The notes beneath the pieces were generated by a model, which had not been told where the DNA came from, did no database searches, and worked only from the letters and a program-made list of their open reading frames with translations. 11,053 nucleotides of DNA from JAWWBL01 sp033720975 (GTDB lineage: Bacteria > Actinomycetota > Acidimicrobiia > Spongiisociales > ZC4RG35): the NCBI GenBank assembly GCA_033720975.1, contig JAWWBL010000054.1:1-11053 (forward strand), read 5' to 3'. This document shows positions 1-6,298 of this stretch, piece by piece. Position numbers and translations under genes: made by a program. Numbering within the stretch: position 1 is the first letter of the stretch; every line of letters starts with the position of its first letter.

Positions 1-312
1 CCTGGGTTCCGCATCTCCAGCAGCCTCGAACACGAGAAGCTGGCCGATGGTTGCCTGAGTTCCCTCGATTCGAGAACTGAGAACGGCCTCGATCCGCACG
101 TAGGGCCCGATCAGAATCTCCGGAGTAGGCAGCAGACGGCTTGCACCCGCAAGTCGGTGAACAGCGGCCGTGGCATCGGTCAACGACTTGACGACTCGCT
201 CCGGGTACTCGAGCGAAGTTGGCAGCGGATTGGGGAAGAACGCTTGATACCCAGCCCCTGTCTTGAGGAGAGTGCCAGCACTCCACTCTTCGCTGTTAAC
301 GACCTCGTTCAT
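1..312 (-). CDS. Fic family protein (AMPylase/nucleotidyltransferase), N-terminal part, runs off the left edge
   Basis: The open frame begins at ATG 312 and continues through position 1 without a stop (104 codons visible). Upstream on the minus strand is AGGTAGTG, a plausible ribosome binding site. The N-terminal half (about residues 24-95) matches the Fic N-terminal domain of Fic/DOC proteins: 'FFPNPLP' near residue 25 and 'EAVLSSRIEGTQATIGQLL' at residues 75-93. Within it, S79-x-x-x-E83-G84 fits the inhibitory-helix motif (S/T)xxxE(G/N), whose Glu blocks ATP gamma-phosphate binding in autoinhibited Fic enzymes. The catalytic HPFxxGNGR loop would lie outside the window, so activity cannot be judged. 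Such proteins transfer AMP from ATP to Ser/Thr/Tyr of target proteins and are often stress- or toxin-related. The recognition rests on the N-terminal motif only. Confidence 0.85.
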   Translation of the reverse strand, partial: MNEVVNSEEWSAGTLLKTGAGYQAFFPNPLPTSLEYPERVVKSLTDATAAVHRLAGASRLLPTPEILIGPYVRIEAVLSSRIEGTQATIGQLLVFEAAGDAEPR

Positions 313-384
313 CACTACCTATCTTGTTAATGCAGATACCCGGTCATGTTAATACCGGACGGAGGCGTTTAGGCCAGCGTTAAC
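295..384. promoter_or_regulatory. Four GTTAA motifs at symmetric spacing around the Fic gene start
   Basis: GTTAA occurs at 295, 326, 348 and 379, so the start-to-start distances are 31, 22 and 31 bases. The outer two read GTTAAC (a palindrome) and the inner two TGTTAAT. The array covers the first codons and the upstream region of the Fic gene. The central part also holds CCGGT (340-344) and ACCGG (354-358) as an inverted repeat. Position and spacing suggest operator sites for a regulator of the Fic gene, possibly Fic itself or the neighbouring HTH protein; that is inference. In the remaining 313-420 intergenic sequence I see no clear -35/-10 pair. Confidence 0.35.
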
Positions 385-420
385 AATCGGTTCGCGCACA
401 TCCCCCGGGCATCAGCCAAA

Positions 421-621
421 CTAGGACCGAGACCGGTGCCACGCGACAATCTCGTGGCGCAACCACAGCCGCGGCCTCCCGCGTCCCAGATCGACAACCG
501 GGCGAGGCATGTCCGGGTACCTCTTCTGATAGGCACTGACCGAATTGCGGTGTTTCAGGCCAAGGATCCGAGCCACTTCGGTGGCATCGATCAGGTCTTC
601 GGTGCGTACACGAGGGGTCAT
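421..621 (-). CDS. Small helix-turn-helix protein, MerR/AlpA-like DNA-binding domain
   Basis: A 66-aa protein when started at ATG 621; a GTG at 657 would add 12 residues. The ATG is preferred because AGGGG lies just upstream and because the inverted repeat at 634-685 then falls entirely between genes. The sequence 'LIDATEVARILGLKH' followed by 'SVSAYQKRYPDMPRP' is the helix-turn-helix of the MerR/AlpA/excisionase superfamily: a 'decide helix' ending in ILGL and then the recognition helix. A wing-like 'GRGRPRLWLRHEIVAWHRSR' closes the domain and is the typical end of these proteins. It is divergent from the excisionase-integrase pair and probably regulates it, or acts as a recombination directionality factor as AlpA does. 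Its exact role is inferred from position. Confidence 0.8.
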   Translation of the reverse strand: MTPRVRTEDLIDATEVARILGLKHRNSVSAYQKRYPDMPRPVVDLGRGRPRLWLRHEIVAWHRSRS

Positions 622-633
622 CTCAACCCCTAG

Positions 634-685
634 GTTACACCCGTTGACTTCTGTCACAGCCGCCCTGTAGGGTTACGGGTGTAAT
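634..685. promoter_or_regulatory. Inverted repeat, candidate operator between the divergent HTH and excisionase genes
   Basis: GTTACACCCG at 634-643 is repeated inverted as CGGGTGTAAT at 676-685 (9 of 10 bases complementary). The arms flank the -35 and -10 elements of the plus-strand promoter, where a dimeric repressor or looping protein could shut off both directions. A small HTH protein is encoded immediately to the left, so autoregulation plus control of xis-int is the simplest reading. Seen: the repeat. Inferred: its function. Confidence 0.5.
644..673 (+). promoter_or_regulatory. Candidate sigma-A type promoter for xis-int
   Basis: TTGACT at 644-649 and TAGGGT at 668-673 are separated by 18 bases. 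This fits the actinobacterial housekeeping consensus TTGAC(A/T)-N17/18-TAnnnT. It lies about 85 bases upstream of the excisionase ATG and inside the inverted repeat. No other convincing pair was seen in this gap. Confidence 0.5.
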
Positions 686-698
686 CAAAGAAGAGGTT

Positions 699-728
699 GC
701 CCCGGCGGTGCCAACAACACCCCGGGGC
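699..728 (+). other. GC-rich hairpin in the xis-int leader
   Basis: GCCCCGG (699-705) is complementary to CCGGGGC (722-728) with a 16-base loop, so a 7-bp all-GC stem can form in the mRNA leader about 30 bases before the excisionase start. No T-tract follows, so it is not an obvious intrinsic terminator; it may only be leader structure. Confidence 0.3.
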
Positions 729-757
729 CGGCCGGTACCTGTAAAGGAGGTTCCGAC

Positions 758-979
758 ATGGCACAGCCTATCGCTGGCCTCGCGCTCGACGATCTCGAGC
801 AACGCATCACACTGTCCGTCGAGGAGACCGCAACTCTCCTCGGCCTCGGACGATCAGCTGCCTACGAGGCGGCCCGACGTGGAGACATCCCCTCCCGGCG
901 ACTCGGCCGTCGGGTGATCGTCCCCGTGCCTGCTCTCCTCACCTGGTTGGGCCTCTCCCCCATCGGCGGTGATGAGTGA
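758..979 (+). CDS. Excisionase-family helix-turn-helix protein
   Basis: A 73-aa protein with a very strong ribosome binding site (AAGGAGGT, 8 bases before ATG 758). Residues about 17-60 form a MerR-like HTH of the excisionase/BldC type: 'TLSVEETATLLGLGRSAAYE' followed by 'RGDIPSRRLGRRVIVPVPAL'. The 'AAYEAARRGDIPSRRLGRR' pattern is characteristic of the DNA-binding domain called 'excisionase family'. The stop codon TGA (977-979) shares its A with the integrase ATG, so the two proteins are translationally coupled. Known role of the family: a small DNA-bending partner that steers the integrase towards excision or regulates the element. Which of these applies here is inferred from the coupling. 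Confidence 0.88.
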   Translation: MAQPIAGLALDDLEQRITLSVEETATLLGLGRSAAYEAARRGDIPSRRLGRRVIVPVPALLTWLGLSPIGGDE

Positions 980-2151
980 TGCAGGGCCATATCAGAAAGC
1001 GCGTCCACACGACCAAGGACGGCCGCCAGACCGTCAACTGGTACGTGGTCATCGAATTGCCAAGAGGCGAAGACGGCAAACGTCGTCAGAAATGGAACGG
1101 CGGATACAAGACCCGTCGGGAGGCGGAGAGAGTCCGGGCCAAGCTCGTCACCGAACTCGCCTCAGGCTCATACGTCGAGCCGAGCCAGACGACCTTCGGT
1201 GATTGGGTGGCCGATCAATGGCTCCCACTCACCAAGACACGAGTCAAGCCAACGACATACGACTCCTATGAGAGGAACCTGAGACTGCACGTCCTGCCGA
1301 GCCTTGGCAGCCTGCGCCTTCGACAGGTGACTCCGAGCACGCTCAACCGGCTGTACTCAGACCTGCTGGCCAACGGCCACAAGACCCGTGAAGGAGGCCT
1401 CAGCGCGAAGACGGTCCGATACATCCACACCATCGTGCATCGTGCTCTCGCCGATGCCGTGGACACCGGCCTACTAGCCGCGAATGTCGCCTCCCGGGCA
1501 AAACCTCCACGAGTTCAGTCGGCGGCGCCTGCAGTGATCCGGTTCTGGGAGCCTCACGAACTGAGACAGTTCCTGGACTCGGTCCGCGGCCACAGACTCG
1601 AAGCGGCGTGGCATCTCGCAGCCATGACAGGCATGAGACGAGGAGAAGTCCTCGGACTCAGATGGAAGGATGTCGACCTAGACGCGGCAACGCTCTCAGT
1701 GACTCACGCAATCGTCAGCGTCGCCTACGAGATGATCACGTCAACACCGAAATCACATCGAGCGAGAGTCGTCAACCTCGATCCGGCCACCGTCGAGCAG
1801 CTGCGAGGACACCGAGCGAGGCAGATGGATGAGCGTGACGAGTGGGGCTCGGAGTACCGGGACCAAGGCCTCGTCTTCTGCAAGGAAGACGGGACACCAA
1901 TACACCCCCACACCTTCTCACAGGCCTTTGAGCGCCTTGTCGCCCGAAGTGATCTGCCGACCGTCCGTCTGCATGACCTCAGGCACACTCACGCCACGAT
2001 CGCCCTGAAGGCAGGCGTACCGGTCAAAGTGATAAGCGAACGGCTCGGCCACGAGTCACCGGCATTCACTATGAAGCAATACGCGCATGCCATGCCAGGT
2101 ATGCAAGCTGAAGCAGCGACTCGGATAGCGGAGGTGGTCGACAGGACCTAG
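979..2151 (+). CDS. int: Tyrosine recombinase / phage-type site-specific integrase
   Basis: 390 aa from ATG 979, which overlaps the excisionase stop as TGATG; a GTG at 976 directly before it is the alternative. Domain order: an N-terminal arm-binding beta domain (about 3-60, 'GHIRKRVHTTKDGRQTVNWY'), an SAM-like core-binding domain (about 72-165), and the C-terminal catalytic domain (about 190-385). All catalytic residues are visible: R220 in 'TGMRRGE', K258 in 'STPKSHR', H332-x-x-R335 in 'HDLRHTHA', H358 in 'LGHE' and the nucleophile Y368 in 'MKQYAHA'. The protein looks complete and functional. It cuts and rejoins DNA at att sites to integrate or excise an element. No att core was recognised next to it; the 48 bases after its stop (2152-2199) show no clear terminator. 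Confidence 0.97.
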   Translation: MQGHIRKRVHTTKDGRQTVNWYVVIELPRGEDGKRRQKWNGGYKTRREAERVRAKLVTELASGSYVEPSQTTFGDWVADQWLPLTKTRVKPTTYDSYERNLRLHVLPSLGSLRLRQVTPSTLNRLYSDLLANGHKTREGGLSAKTVRYIHTIVHRALADAVDTGLLAANVASRAKPPRVQSAAPAVIRFWEPHELRQFLDSVRGHRLEAAWHLAAMTGMRRGEVLGLRWKDVDLDAATLSVTHAIVSVAYEMITSTPKSHRARVVNLDPATVEQLRGHRARQMDERDEWGSEYRDQGLVFCKEDGTPIHPHTFSQAFERLVARSDLPTVRLHDLRHTHATIALKAGVPVKVISERLGHESPAFTMKQYAHAMPGMQAEAATRIAEVVDRT

Positions 2152-2199
2152 AAACTCGCGCTCATCCGACGGAGGCTACGAGGGCTTCGCTATGTGCGG

Positions 2200-2970
2200 T
2201 CAATCGGCATCGGCAACAGTCACACTCACCGCATAATCCCAAGCTGGCGCAGGTGCAGAAACGAGCTCGGCGGGGATGACCTGTATATCCCCGGTAGGGC
2301 TGCAACCCACATTGCCTTCACTGCACCCGCGACGAACGACGAACGACCCGAAGTCAACTCCCATCTGAAGCGGTATCTCTGTATCCGATGCCCAAGCAAA
2401 CGGCCCGCTGAGATCGAACGCTGGCAGCCCCGAGTTGGCCTCCAGCGGCCGGATGTTGTCGACAAGAACCTGGCCGATGTCAACATCCCATGCGTCGATG
2501 ACGTGGTCGTAAACCTGGATCGTCATGGTCCAGTCACCCGAAGACACCTTGAAGACGCCGCTCCGGTAGGAGGTGTACCGCCTACCTTCGGAACGCTCGA
2601 AGGTTGCGATACCCAGAACAACGGGACATGGTTCGGAGCAGCCAAGGTCGCTGTGCGTGAAGTCAACCTGAGCTAGGTCGATGGCGATGGCTGCTGAGAT
2701 ACCTACCGGGTCGCGGACAGCGGGGGCGGGATCCAGGGTCAAATGGAACCCTGTTCCGTCAGGGAGGCGGCCCTCCACAACTACAGGTGGCGCTGTCTCT
2801 ACATGTGTTGAGAGAGTCGGCTCTACCGCAGGTGTGAGGGTGGGTTCCGGCTCAGAGGCGCCTGTGCACGAGGAGGCGATGACTCCCAATCCGAGAACCA
2901 AGGCTGCTCGACGAGTCCTAACCACGATTGTTACGACACGATCTGATAGCCAGTGATGTTCCGATACCAA
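2200..2970 (-). CDS. Putative lipoprotein of unknown function, last gene of the Mau-like operon
   Basis: 256 aa if started at TTG 2970. A GTG at 2925 gives a more standard 20-residue lipoprotein signal, and neither start has a clear ribosome binding site, so the start is uncertain. The signal 'RTRRAALVLGLGVIASSC' ends in a lipobox with Cys35 (long numbering), followed by a Pro/Thr/Glu-rich linker (36-66). This predicts an exported protein anchored to the membrane surface. The rest is a predicted all-beta domain starting 'GRLPDGTGFHLTLDP', with two close Cys pairs, C111/C115 and C216/C223, possible disulfides. It follows the 191-aa membrane protein after only 37 bases in the same direction, so it is probably part of the same operon. 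It is convergent with the integrase. I do not recognise the family. Confidence 0.75.
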   Translation of the reverse strand: MVSEHHWLSDRVVTIVVRTRRAALVLGLGVIASSCTGASEPEPTLTPAVEPTLSTHVETAPPVVVEGRLPDGTGFHLTLDPAPAVRDPVGISAAIAIDLAQVDFTHSDLGCSEPCPVVLGIATFERSEGRRYTSYRSGVFKVSSGDWTMTIQVYDHVIDAWDVDIGQVLVDNIRPLEANSGLPAFDLSGPFAWASDTEIPLQMGVDFGSFVVRRGCSEGNVGCSPTGDIQVIPAELVSAPAPAWDYAVSVTVADAD

Positions 2971-3007
2971 GCAGGTAATTGTGTAGCGGAGGTGATTTTA
3001 CTCGCCA

Positions 3008-3583
3008 TCAGCTGGGCCGGATTCCGGCGTGGACAATCAGCCAGAGGAGGAACAACGCCGAAGCTAGGCCGGGCAAGTCCTGGCGGAGCCTTCGAAGCGA
3101 TCGGTCCCAGTCGGTCGGTACGGAGGCGAAGTACCTGTCCATGGTGACCAGCCCGCGGAATAGGCCAAAACCGATCCCGGCCGTCAGACCGGCAGCAAAG
3201 TCGCCGAAGGCAACAGCGAGGCCCGCCACGACATATGGAAGGGTTGCCCGCATGTATGTGCGGAAGCCAGTTCCTAGCTCATAGCCAAACATCAGAGCTC
3301 CAACGTCATGTGGTTCTCCCCAAACGGACTGGCGCACAAGTCGGCGGTTCTCAGGGAGACGAATGGTTACAGATTCGGAGTCTCGCGCGACTGCAAGCGC
3401 CAGCAGCAGAAGCCCGACAAGAAGAGGTATGAAACCAGCAGGGGCCTCCCACGGTGACAAGGCTGCGATTGCCCCGAGGATCGTACCGGTAGTCGTCCCG
3501 CCGAGCACCGCTCCCGTCAGGAAGATGAAGTTGCTTCGAGGCGCACGACCGGGCGCCTGGGCCATCCAGGCCGCGTTAAACAC
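3008..3583 (-). CDS. Multi-pass membrane protein of unknown function
   Basis: 191 aa from GTG 3583, which follows the TGA of the upstream small ORF without a gap. AGGAG eight bases before the GTG supports a real start. Predicted membrane helices lie near residues 19-42, 50-66, 111-127, 130-147 and 171-188. Between helices two and three is a polar cytosolic-type segment (68-110) with 'WGEPHDVGALMFGYELGTGFRTY'. The segment with Gly-Tyr-Glu-Leu-Gly-Thr-Gly is striking but I do not know the family. It contains no cysteine, so it is unlikely to be a thiol electron carrier itself. The frame is continuous with the preceding 57-aa ORF apart from that one TGA (see findings). Position suggests a role in exporting or anchoring the Cys-rich protein; that is inference. 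Confidence 0.72.
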   Translation of the reverse strand: MFNAAWMAQAPGRAPRSNFIFLTGAVLGGTTTGTILGAIAALSPWEAPAGFIPLLVGLLLLALAVARDSESVTIRLPENRRLVRQSVWGEPHDVGALMFGYELGTGFRTYMRATLPYVVAGLAVAFGDFAAGLTAGIGFGLFRGLVTMDRYFASVPTDWDRSLRRLRQDLPGLASALFLLWLIVHAGIRPS

Positions 3584-3757
3584 TCACGGTGCTCCTGAGG
3601 TCGACAATCCGGCCAGCAGGCCCGCCGTCATCCATGAGATCGACTGATTGTTCATGGATATCGCAGCGGCAAATGCAACTAGTGCGATCCCCGCGGGCAG
3701 TAGCAGGGGGTGTGTTCGGGCCCCGCGGCCAGGGACCCCGAAGGGCGCACCGGTCAT
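3584..3757 (-). CDS. Small 57-aa membrane peptide coupled to the Cys-rich protein
   Basis: ATG 3757 overlaps the TGA of the Cys-rich gene as ATGA, the classic coupling arrangement, so this start is chosen over a longer frame from 3796. A short basic N-terminus ('GVPGRGARTH') is followed by two hydrophobic helices, about 18-35 and 41-55. The ORF ends with TGA at 3584-3586, and the next ORF continues in the same frame with GTG. It may be an independent small membrane protein, or the N-terminal part of one 249-codon membrane protein interrupted by TGA. No known family recognised. Confidence 0.55.
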   Translation of the reverse strand: MTGAPFGVPGRGARTHPLLLPAGIALVAFAAAISMNNQSISWMTAGLLAGLSTSGAP

Positions 3758-4236
3758 ACGATCTTGGGACAGACGGACTTGTACCAGCTTGAGCAAGAAG
3801 GGTCACAGAGCCGATACTCCCCATCAGAGCATCTCCAATCGTCTGAACCACGCGTCCAGATCCAAGCGTTCTTGCTGTAGCAGCTCGTCGTACGCAAACG
3901 CCACTCCCAGCCGAACGAACTGTGGTGGTCGTGCCAGTTATCCGATCCGCAGTGGAATGTACTGACGTTGGATCCGCAGGCGCAGCAGCCCGTTGATCCA
4001 GCATACGGAGGGCCGTAGCAGCTCGAAGTTGTGGTGCTTGGCGTTAGGTTGGTTGCTGCCGCACGCTTCGCGGTAGGGAAGAAGCCGACCAGGGCTAGGC
4101 CTGCCCCAAACATTGCTGCCGTTGTGACTCGCAGGAATCCCCTGCGGTTCACAGCCCAAGCTGAAGGCCTCGCCTGATGCCTCAGATCCGAGTCCGGTGC
4201 CACGTCAGCGCGGACTAGATGAATGGTGTCGTGCAC
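3754..4236 (-). CDS. Tat-exported, Cys- and Trp-rich small protein (putative substrate of the MauD/MauE pair)
   Basis: 160 aa from GTG 4236, with GAGG about six bases upstream and only three bases after the MauD-like stop. Residues 30-61 form a twin-arginine signal: 'NRRGFLRVTTAAM', then a hydrophobic core 'FGAGLALVGFF' and an Ala-rich cleavage region near 'KRAAA'. The n-region is unusually long (about 30 aa). The mature part (about 62-160) has ten Cys (73, 84, 85, 87, 96, 119, 136, 144, 148, 156), seven Trp (101, 110, 112, 125, 127, 134, 151) and a His cluster (H102, H104, H105). An even number of Cys and the adjacent MauD/MauE-like genes argue for five disulfides formed after export. The methylamine dehydrogenase light chain MauA is the known analogue (Tat-type signal, Cys-rich, two Trp forming TTQ), but I cannot align this protein to MauA. 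Function unknown. Confidence 0.82.
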   Translation of the reverse strand: MHDTIHLVRADVAPDSDLRHQARPSAWAVNRRGFLRVTTAAMFGAGLALVGFFPTAKRAAATNLTPSTTTSSCYGPPYAGSTGCCACGSNVSTFHCGSDNWHDHHSSFGWEWRLRTTSCYSKNAWIWTRGSDDWRCSDGEYRLCDPSCSSWYKSVCPKIV

Positions 4237-4239
4237 GAT

Positions 4240-4740
4240 CTACCTCGCTTCGGCTTTGACGATTCCGTTGACTAGGTCCTCAATAGCCACATTCCTTGTT
4301 AGGGCCCTCGACTCAACAACCTGACCCTCATCGTCAACTGCGACGACCCACGGGACCCCGGGGACTCGAAAGGCGTTTCGGGCTTCGGGGTCCAAGACAG
4401 TCTGAATCCCACTTCTGGCGATCTCGGATTCAGGCTCGTAGGGCGCGTCCGAAACCAGGAGAAGGCTGAACCCGGGGGGCGCGGAAGCCTGCAAGTCACC
4501 GATCTTGGCGGGCAATAGGGAGTGGCACACATCGCATGCCGGGCTCGCGAACAGCGCAACGTATGGTGGCTTCACGCTGCCTCCGTTGAACGCAAGAGCT
4601 GGAGCTACAAGCCTTTCATTGATACCGCGCGGTAGATAGGCCTGCAACGCACGGAGTTGCCCAACGACTCCTCCGAGGGCGAGACCCATCACAAGAATCG
4701 CGACCCAAGCCAACAGAAGTGCGACATCCGTGACACTCAT
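4240..4740 (-). CDS. MauD-like membrane-anchored thioredoxin-fold protein
   Basis: 166 aa from ATG 4740, which overlaps the MauE-like stop as ATGA; a GTG at 4785 would add 15 residues within the upstream gene and is less likely. One N-terminal membrane helix (about 5-27) anchors a thioredoxin/redoxin domain facing outwards. The active site is 'FASPACDVCHSLLP' with C69-x-x-C72. The C-terminal part 'VPGVPWVVAVDDEGQVVE' contains the expected cis-Pro strand, followed by 'DLVNGIV'. This matches MauD, the accessory protein needed for disulfide formation or isomerisation in the methylamine dehydrogenase light chain. It sits between a MauE-like gene and a Cys-rich exported protein, so its likely job is oxidising or shuffling the ten cysteines of that protein. 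Confidence 0.83.
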   Translation of the reverse strand: MSVTDVALLLAWVAILVMGLALGGVVGQLRALQAYLPRGINERLVAPALAFNGGSVKPPYVALFASPACDVCHSLLPAKIGDLQASAPPGFSLLLVSDAPYEPESEIARSGIQTVLDPEARNAFRVPGVPWVVAVDDEGQVVESRALTRNVAIEDLVNGIVKAEAR

Positions 4741-5282
4741 GTAAGGAGCGCTTCCTCCGTAGTAGCAACTGCATCGGGCATCCACCAGGCCAGAGATGCG
4801 AATGCGGCGCCTGCGACGAGACCGAGAGCCATAAGCAGGACGGAATCGTCCACCATGTGACCTGAGCCGACGCCGTTAGCGCCGAGAATCGAAACCAAAC
4901 AGAGCGCTAGCGCCCTTCCGACGCTCGCGCCATTGACCGGTGTGTATCCCGAGGTGCAAGCGCAAGTACTCCCTGGGCGCTTTGCCAACACCGCCAGAAG
5001 ACTCCCATAGAAGGCGAAAACTGCGGACGCCACGATGGAGGCTGGGATGCGAAGACTGTGAATCCAGATTGACATGAGCAACAGCGCACCGAGGACGGCT
5101 TCAGCTAGCCCCCACCCCAACGCGCTTCTTCGACATGCTTCTTGGCGTAGGGCTATGGGCGCCTCGAGGCATATCATCGCCGACAACGCGTGTGGGCGAA
5201 TCGCGTGCAGAGAGCCGGCTGCCAGCAGCGTGGTCCCTACGCACGTGGTGGCTACGAGAGCGGCGAAGGCTTGAACAGACAC
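4737..5282 (-). CDS. MauE-like membrane protein (DoxX/VKOR-like thiol redox partner)
   Basis: 181 aa from GTG 5282, directly after the TAG of the upstream gene. About five membrane helices are predicted (near 4-24, 55-73, 81-100, 123-138, 147-168). The sequence 'GSTCACTSGYTPVNGASVGRAL' at 104-125 corresponds to the MauE pattern C-x-C-(F)-G...V.R..L that precedes the fourth helix; C107 and C109 form the conserved CxC pair. Further Cys at 14, 38, 50 and 128. MauE-type proteins work with MauD in forming periplasmic or extracytoplasmic disulfides, probably by passing electrons to quinone. The overlap with the MauD-like gene supports a functional pair. Confidence 0.8.
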   Translation of the reverse strand: MSVQAFAALVATTCVGTTLLAAGSLHAIRPHALSAMICLEAPIALRQEACRRSALGWGLAEAVLGALLLMSIWIHSLRIPASIVASAVFAFYGSLLAVLAKRPGSTCACTSGYTPVNGASVGRALALCLVSILGANGVGSGHMVDDSVLLMALGLVAGAAFASLAWWMPDAVATTEEALLT

Positions 5283-6119
5283 CTAGGTAACTTTCGGTCG
5301 CCTGCCTGGCCCCAAACTGCTCCAGTCTGCGCGAAACTCATCCACCAGGCCAGCTACGTAAGAAGACAGCTCCACCTTCCGATCGCTGGCGGGTTGAACA
5401 ACACAAACCGCTGTTTCCGTTGCGGCGAGAACTCCATCGTTTACGTCAGCTCCAACCGAGTAGAACTCGGCAAACCTGCCGGGAGTGCCCGTCCAGCTAG
5501 GCAAGAGGCCATCGGAACGAGGTTGGACATCAAGCACGAAGTCTTCGAGATCCACAGTGAGAACATCCGAGGTTGTCAGCCACGAAGCAGATGGGGAGAG
5601 AACCAGCCCATCCGATGAGTCTGAAGGCCTGGCTTGAGAGATGGCTTCAGCAGCCGTCTCCGGGATCACGTGATCGAACGTTAGGAGGTCGTGGAAAGGG
5701 CCTTGCCAGATAGTGAATCCAGACACGGCATCGTTTTGACGGTTGAGCGTGAAGTGAGCAAAGACTCCAGACTGCACAACCAGCGCAGCCTCAAGATCTG
5801 CGTCGTACCCGGTCGGCGCAATCGCGTACAAGCCGTGGCCGCGGACGACAGCCTGGAAGCCGAAGCTGTAGTCACCGGACCGGTAGATCACATGGGCCGT
5901 GACATATCCAGTCCGCATCGTCTGCGGAACTGTTATCCGGACCGTGTCACCGTCTAGGGTTCGAAAGCCAGCCATCAGATTCGGCATTACGTGCCCGGAA
6001 CGGCGAACCTCCAACCCAGCCGCAGTAGCAAGCTCTTTAACTGAACTGATGGGAGCCACCTCCTGGAATACGCGACAAACAACGCTGAATGAGGTGTTCG
6101 CTGCACACTTCCTCCGCAC
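5283..6119 (-). CDS. Protein of unknown function, first gene of the Mau-like operon
   Basis: 278 aa from GTG 6119; the start is uncertain because its ribosome binding site is weak, while CAGGAGGTG at codons 19-21 looks like a binding site for a later start that has no obvious codon. No signal peptide or membrane helix is visible. The predicted fold is mostly beta: repeated amphipathic strands such as 'GYVTAHVIYRSGDYSFGFQAVV' (about 83-104, key residues aromatic/Gly) and 'DVLTVDLEDFVLDVQPRSDG'. The C-terminal tail is basic ('GPGRRPKVT'). Its TAG stop is followed at once by the MauE-like GTG, so it belongs to the same transcript. I do not recognise a family. A cytosolic role in the same pathway is inference only. 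Confidence 0.65.
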   Translation of the reverse strand: MRRKCAANTSFSVVCRVFQEVAPISSVKELATAAGLEVRRSGHVMPNLMAGFRTLDGDTVRITVPQTMRTGYVTAHVIYRSGDYSFGFQAVVRGHGLYAIAPTGYDADLEAALVVQSGVFAHFTLNRQNDAVSGFTIWQGPFHDLLTFDHVIPETAAEAISQARPSDSSDGLVLSPSASWLTTSDVLTVDLEDFVLDVQPRSDGLLPSWTGTPGRFAEFYSVGADVNDGVLAATETAVCVVQPASDRKVELSSYVAGLVDEFRADWSSLGPGRRPKVT

Positions 6120-6185
6120 GTCCCATATTCGCCGTTCGCTGTGCTCTCATCGGGTACTTGTTGTGCCTAGGGCTCTTCGATTTCG

Positions 6186-6213
6186 TGACTACTCAGTTTC
6201 TTTTCGCGAGCAA
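6186..6213 (-). promoter_or_regulatory. Weak candidate promoter for the Mau-like operon
   Basis: On the minus strand TTGCTC (6213-6208) and TAGTCA (6191-6186) are 16 bases apart, about 70 bases before the GTG at 6119. The intergenic region 6120-6298 must hold the operon promoter because the gene upstream (6299-7276) ends there. The match is modest, and I see no convincing ECF-type GGAAC/CGT pair in this gap. Confidence 0.22.
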
Positions 6214-6298
6214 CAGCATCCCGCCCCCCACTTGCTGGTGAGAAACGTACCTCAGGCGTCGATCCACCGTCGCGTTCCGCTCCAGAGGGGTGGGCGGC

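Noticed and set aside
2194..2676. 160-aa plus-strand open frame
   Set aside because: It lies opposite the lipoprotein gene, has no ribosome binding site and no recognisable domain; the minus frame has a signal peptide and lipobox.
3754..4236. Naming the Cys-rich protein MauA (methylamine dehydrogenase light chain)
   Set aside because: Cys and Trp spacing cannot be aligned with MauA by eye, and mauB and mauG are missing, so only an analogy is justified.
4779..5353. 15-base exact repeat CATCCACCAGGCCAG at 4779 and 5339
   Set aside because: Both copies are inside coding sequences in different contexts and have no flanking structure; chance or codon bias is sufficient explanation.
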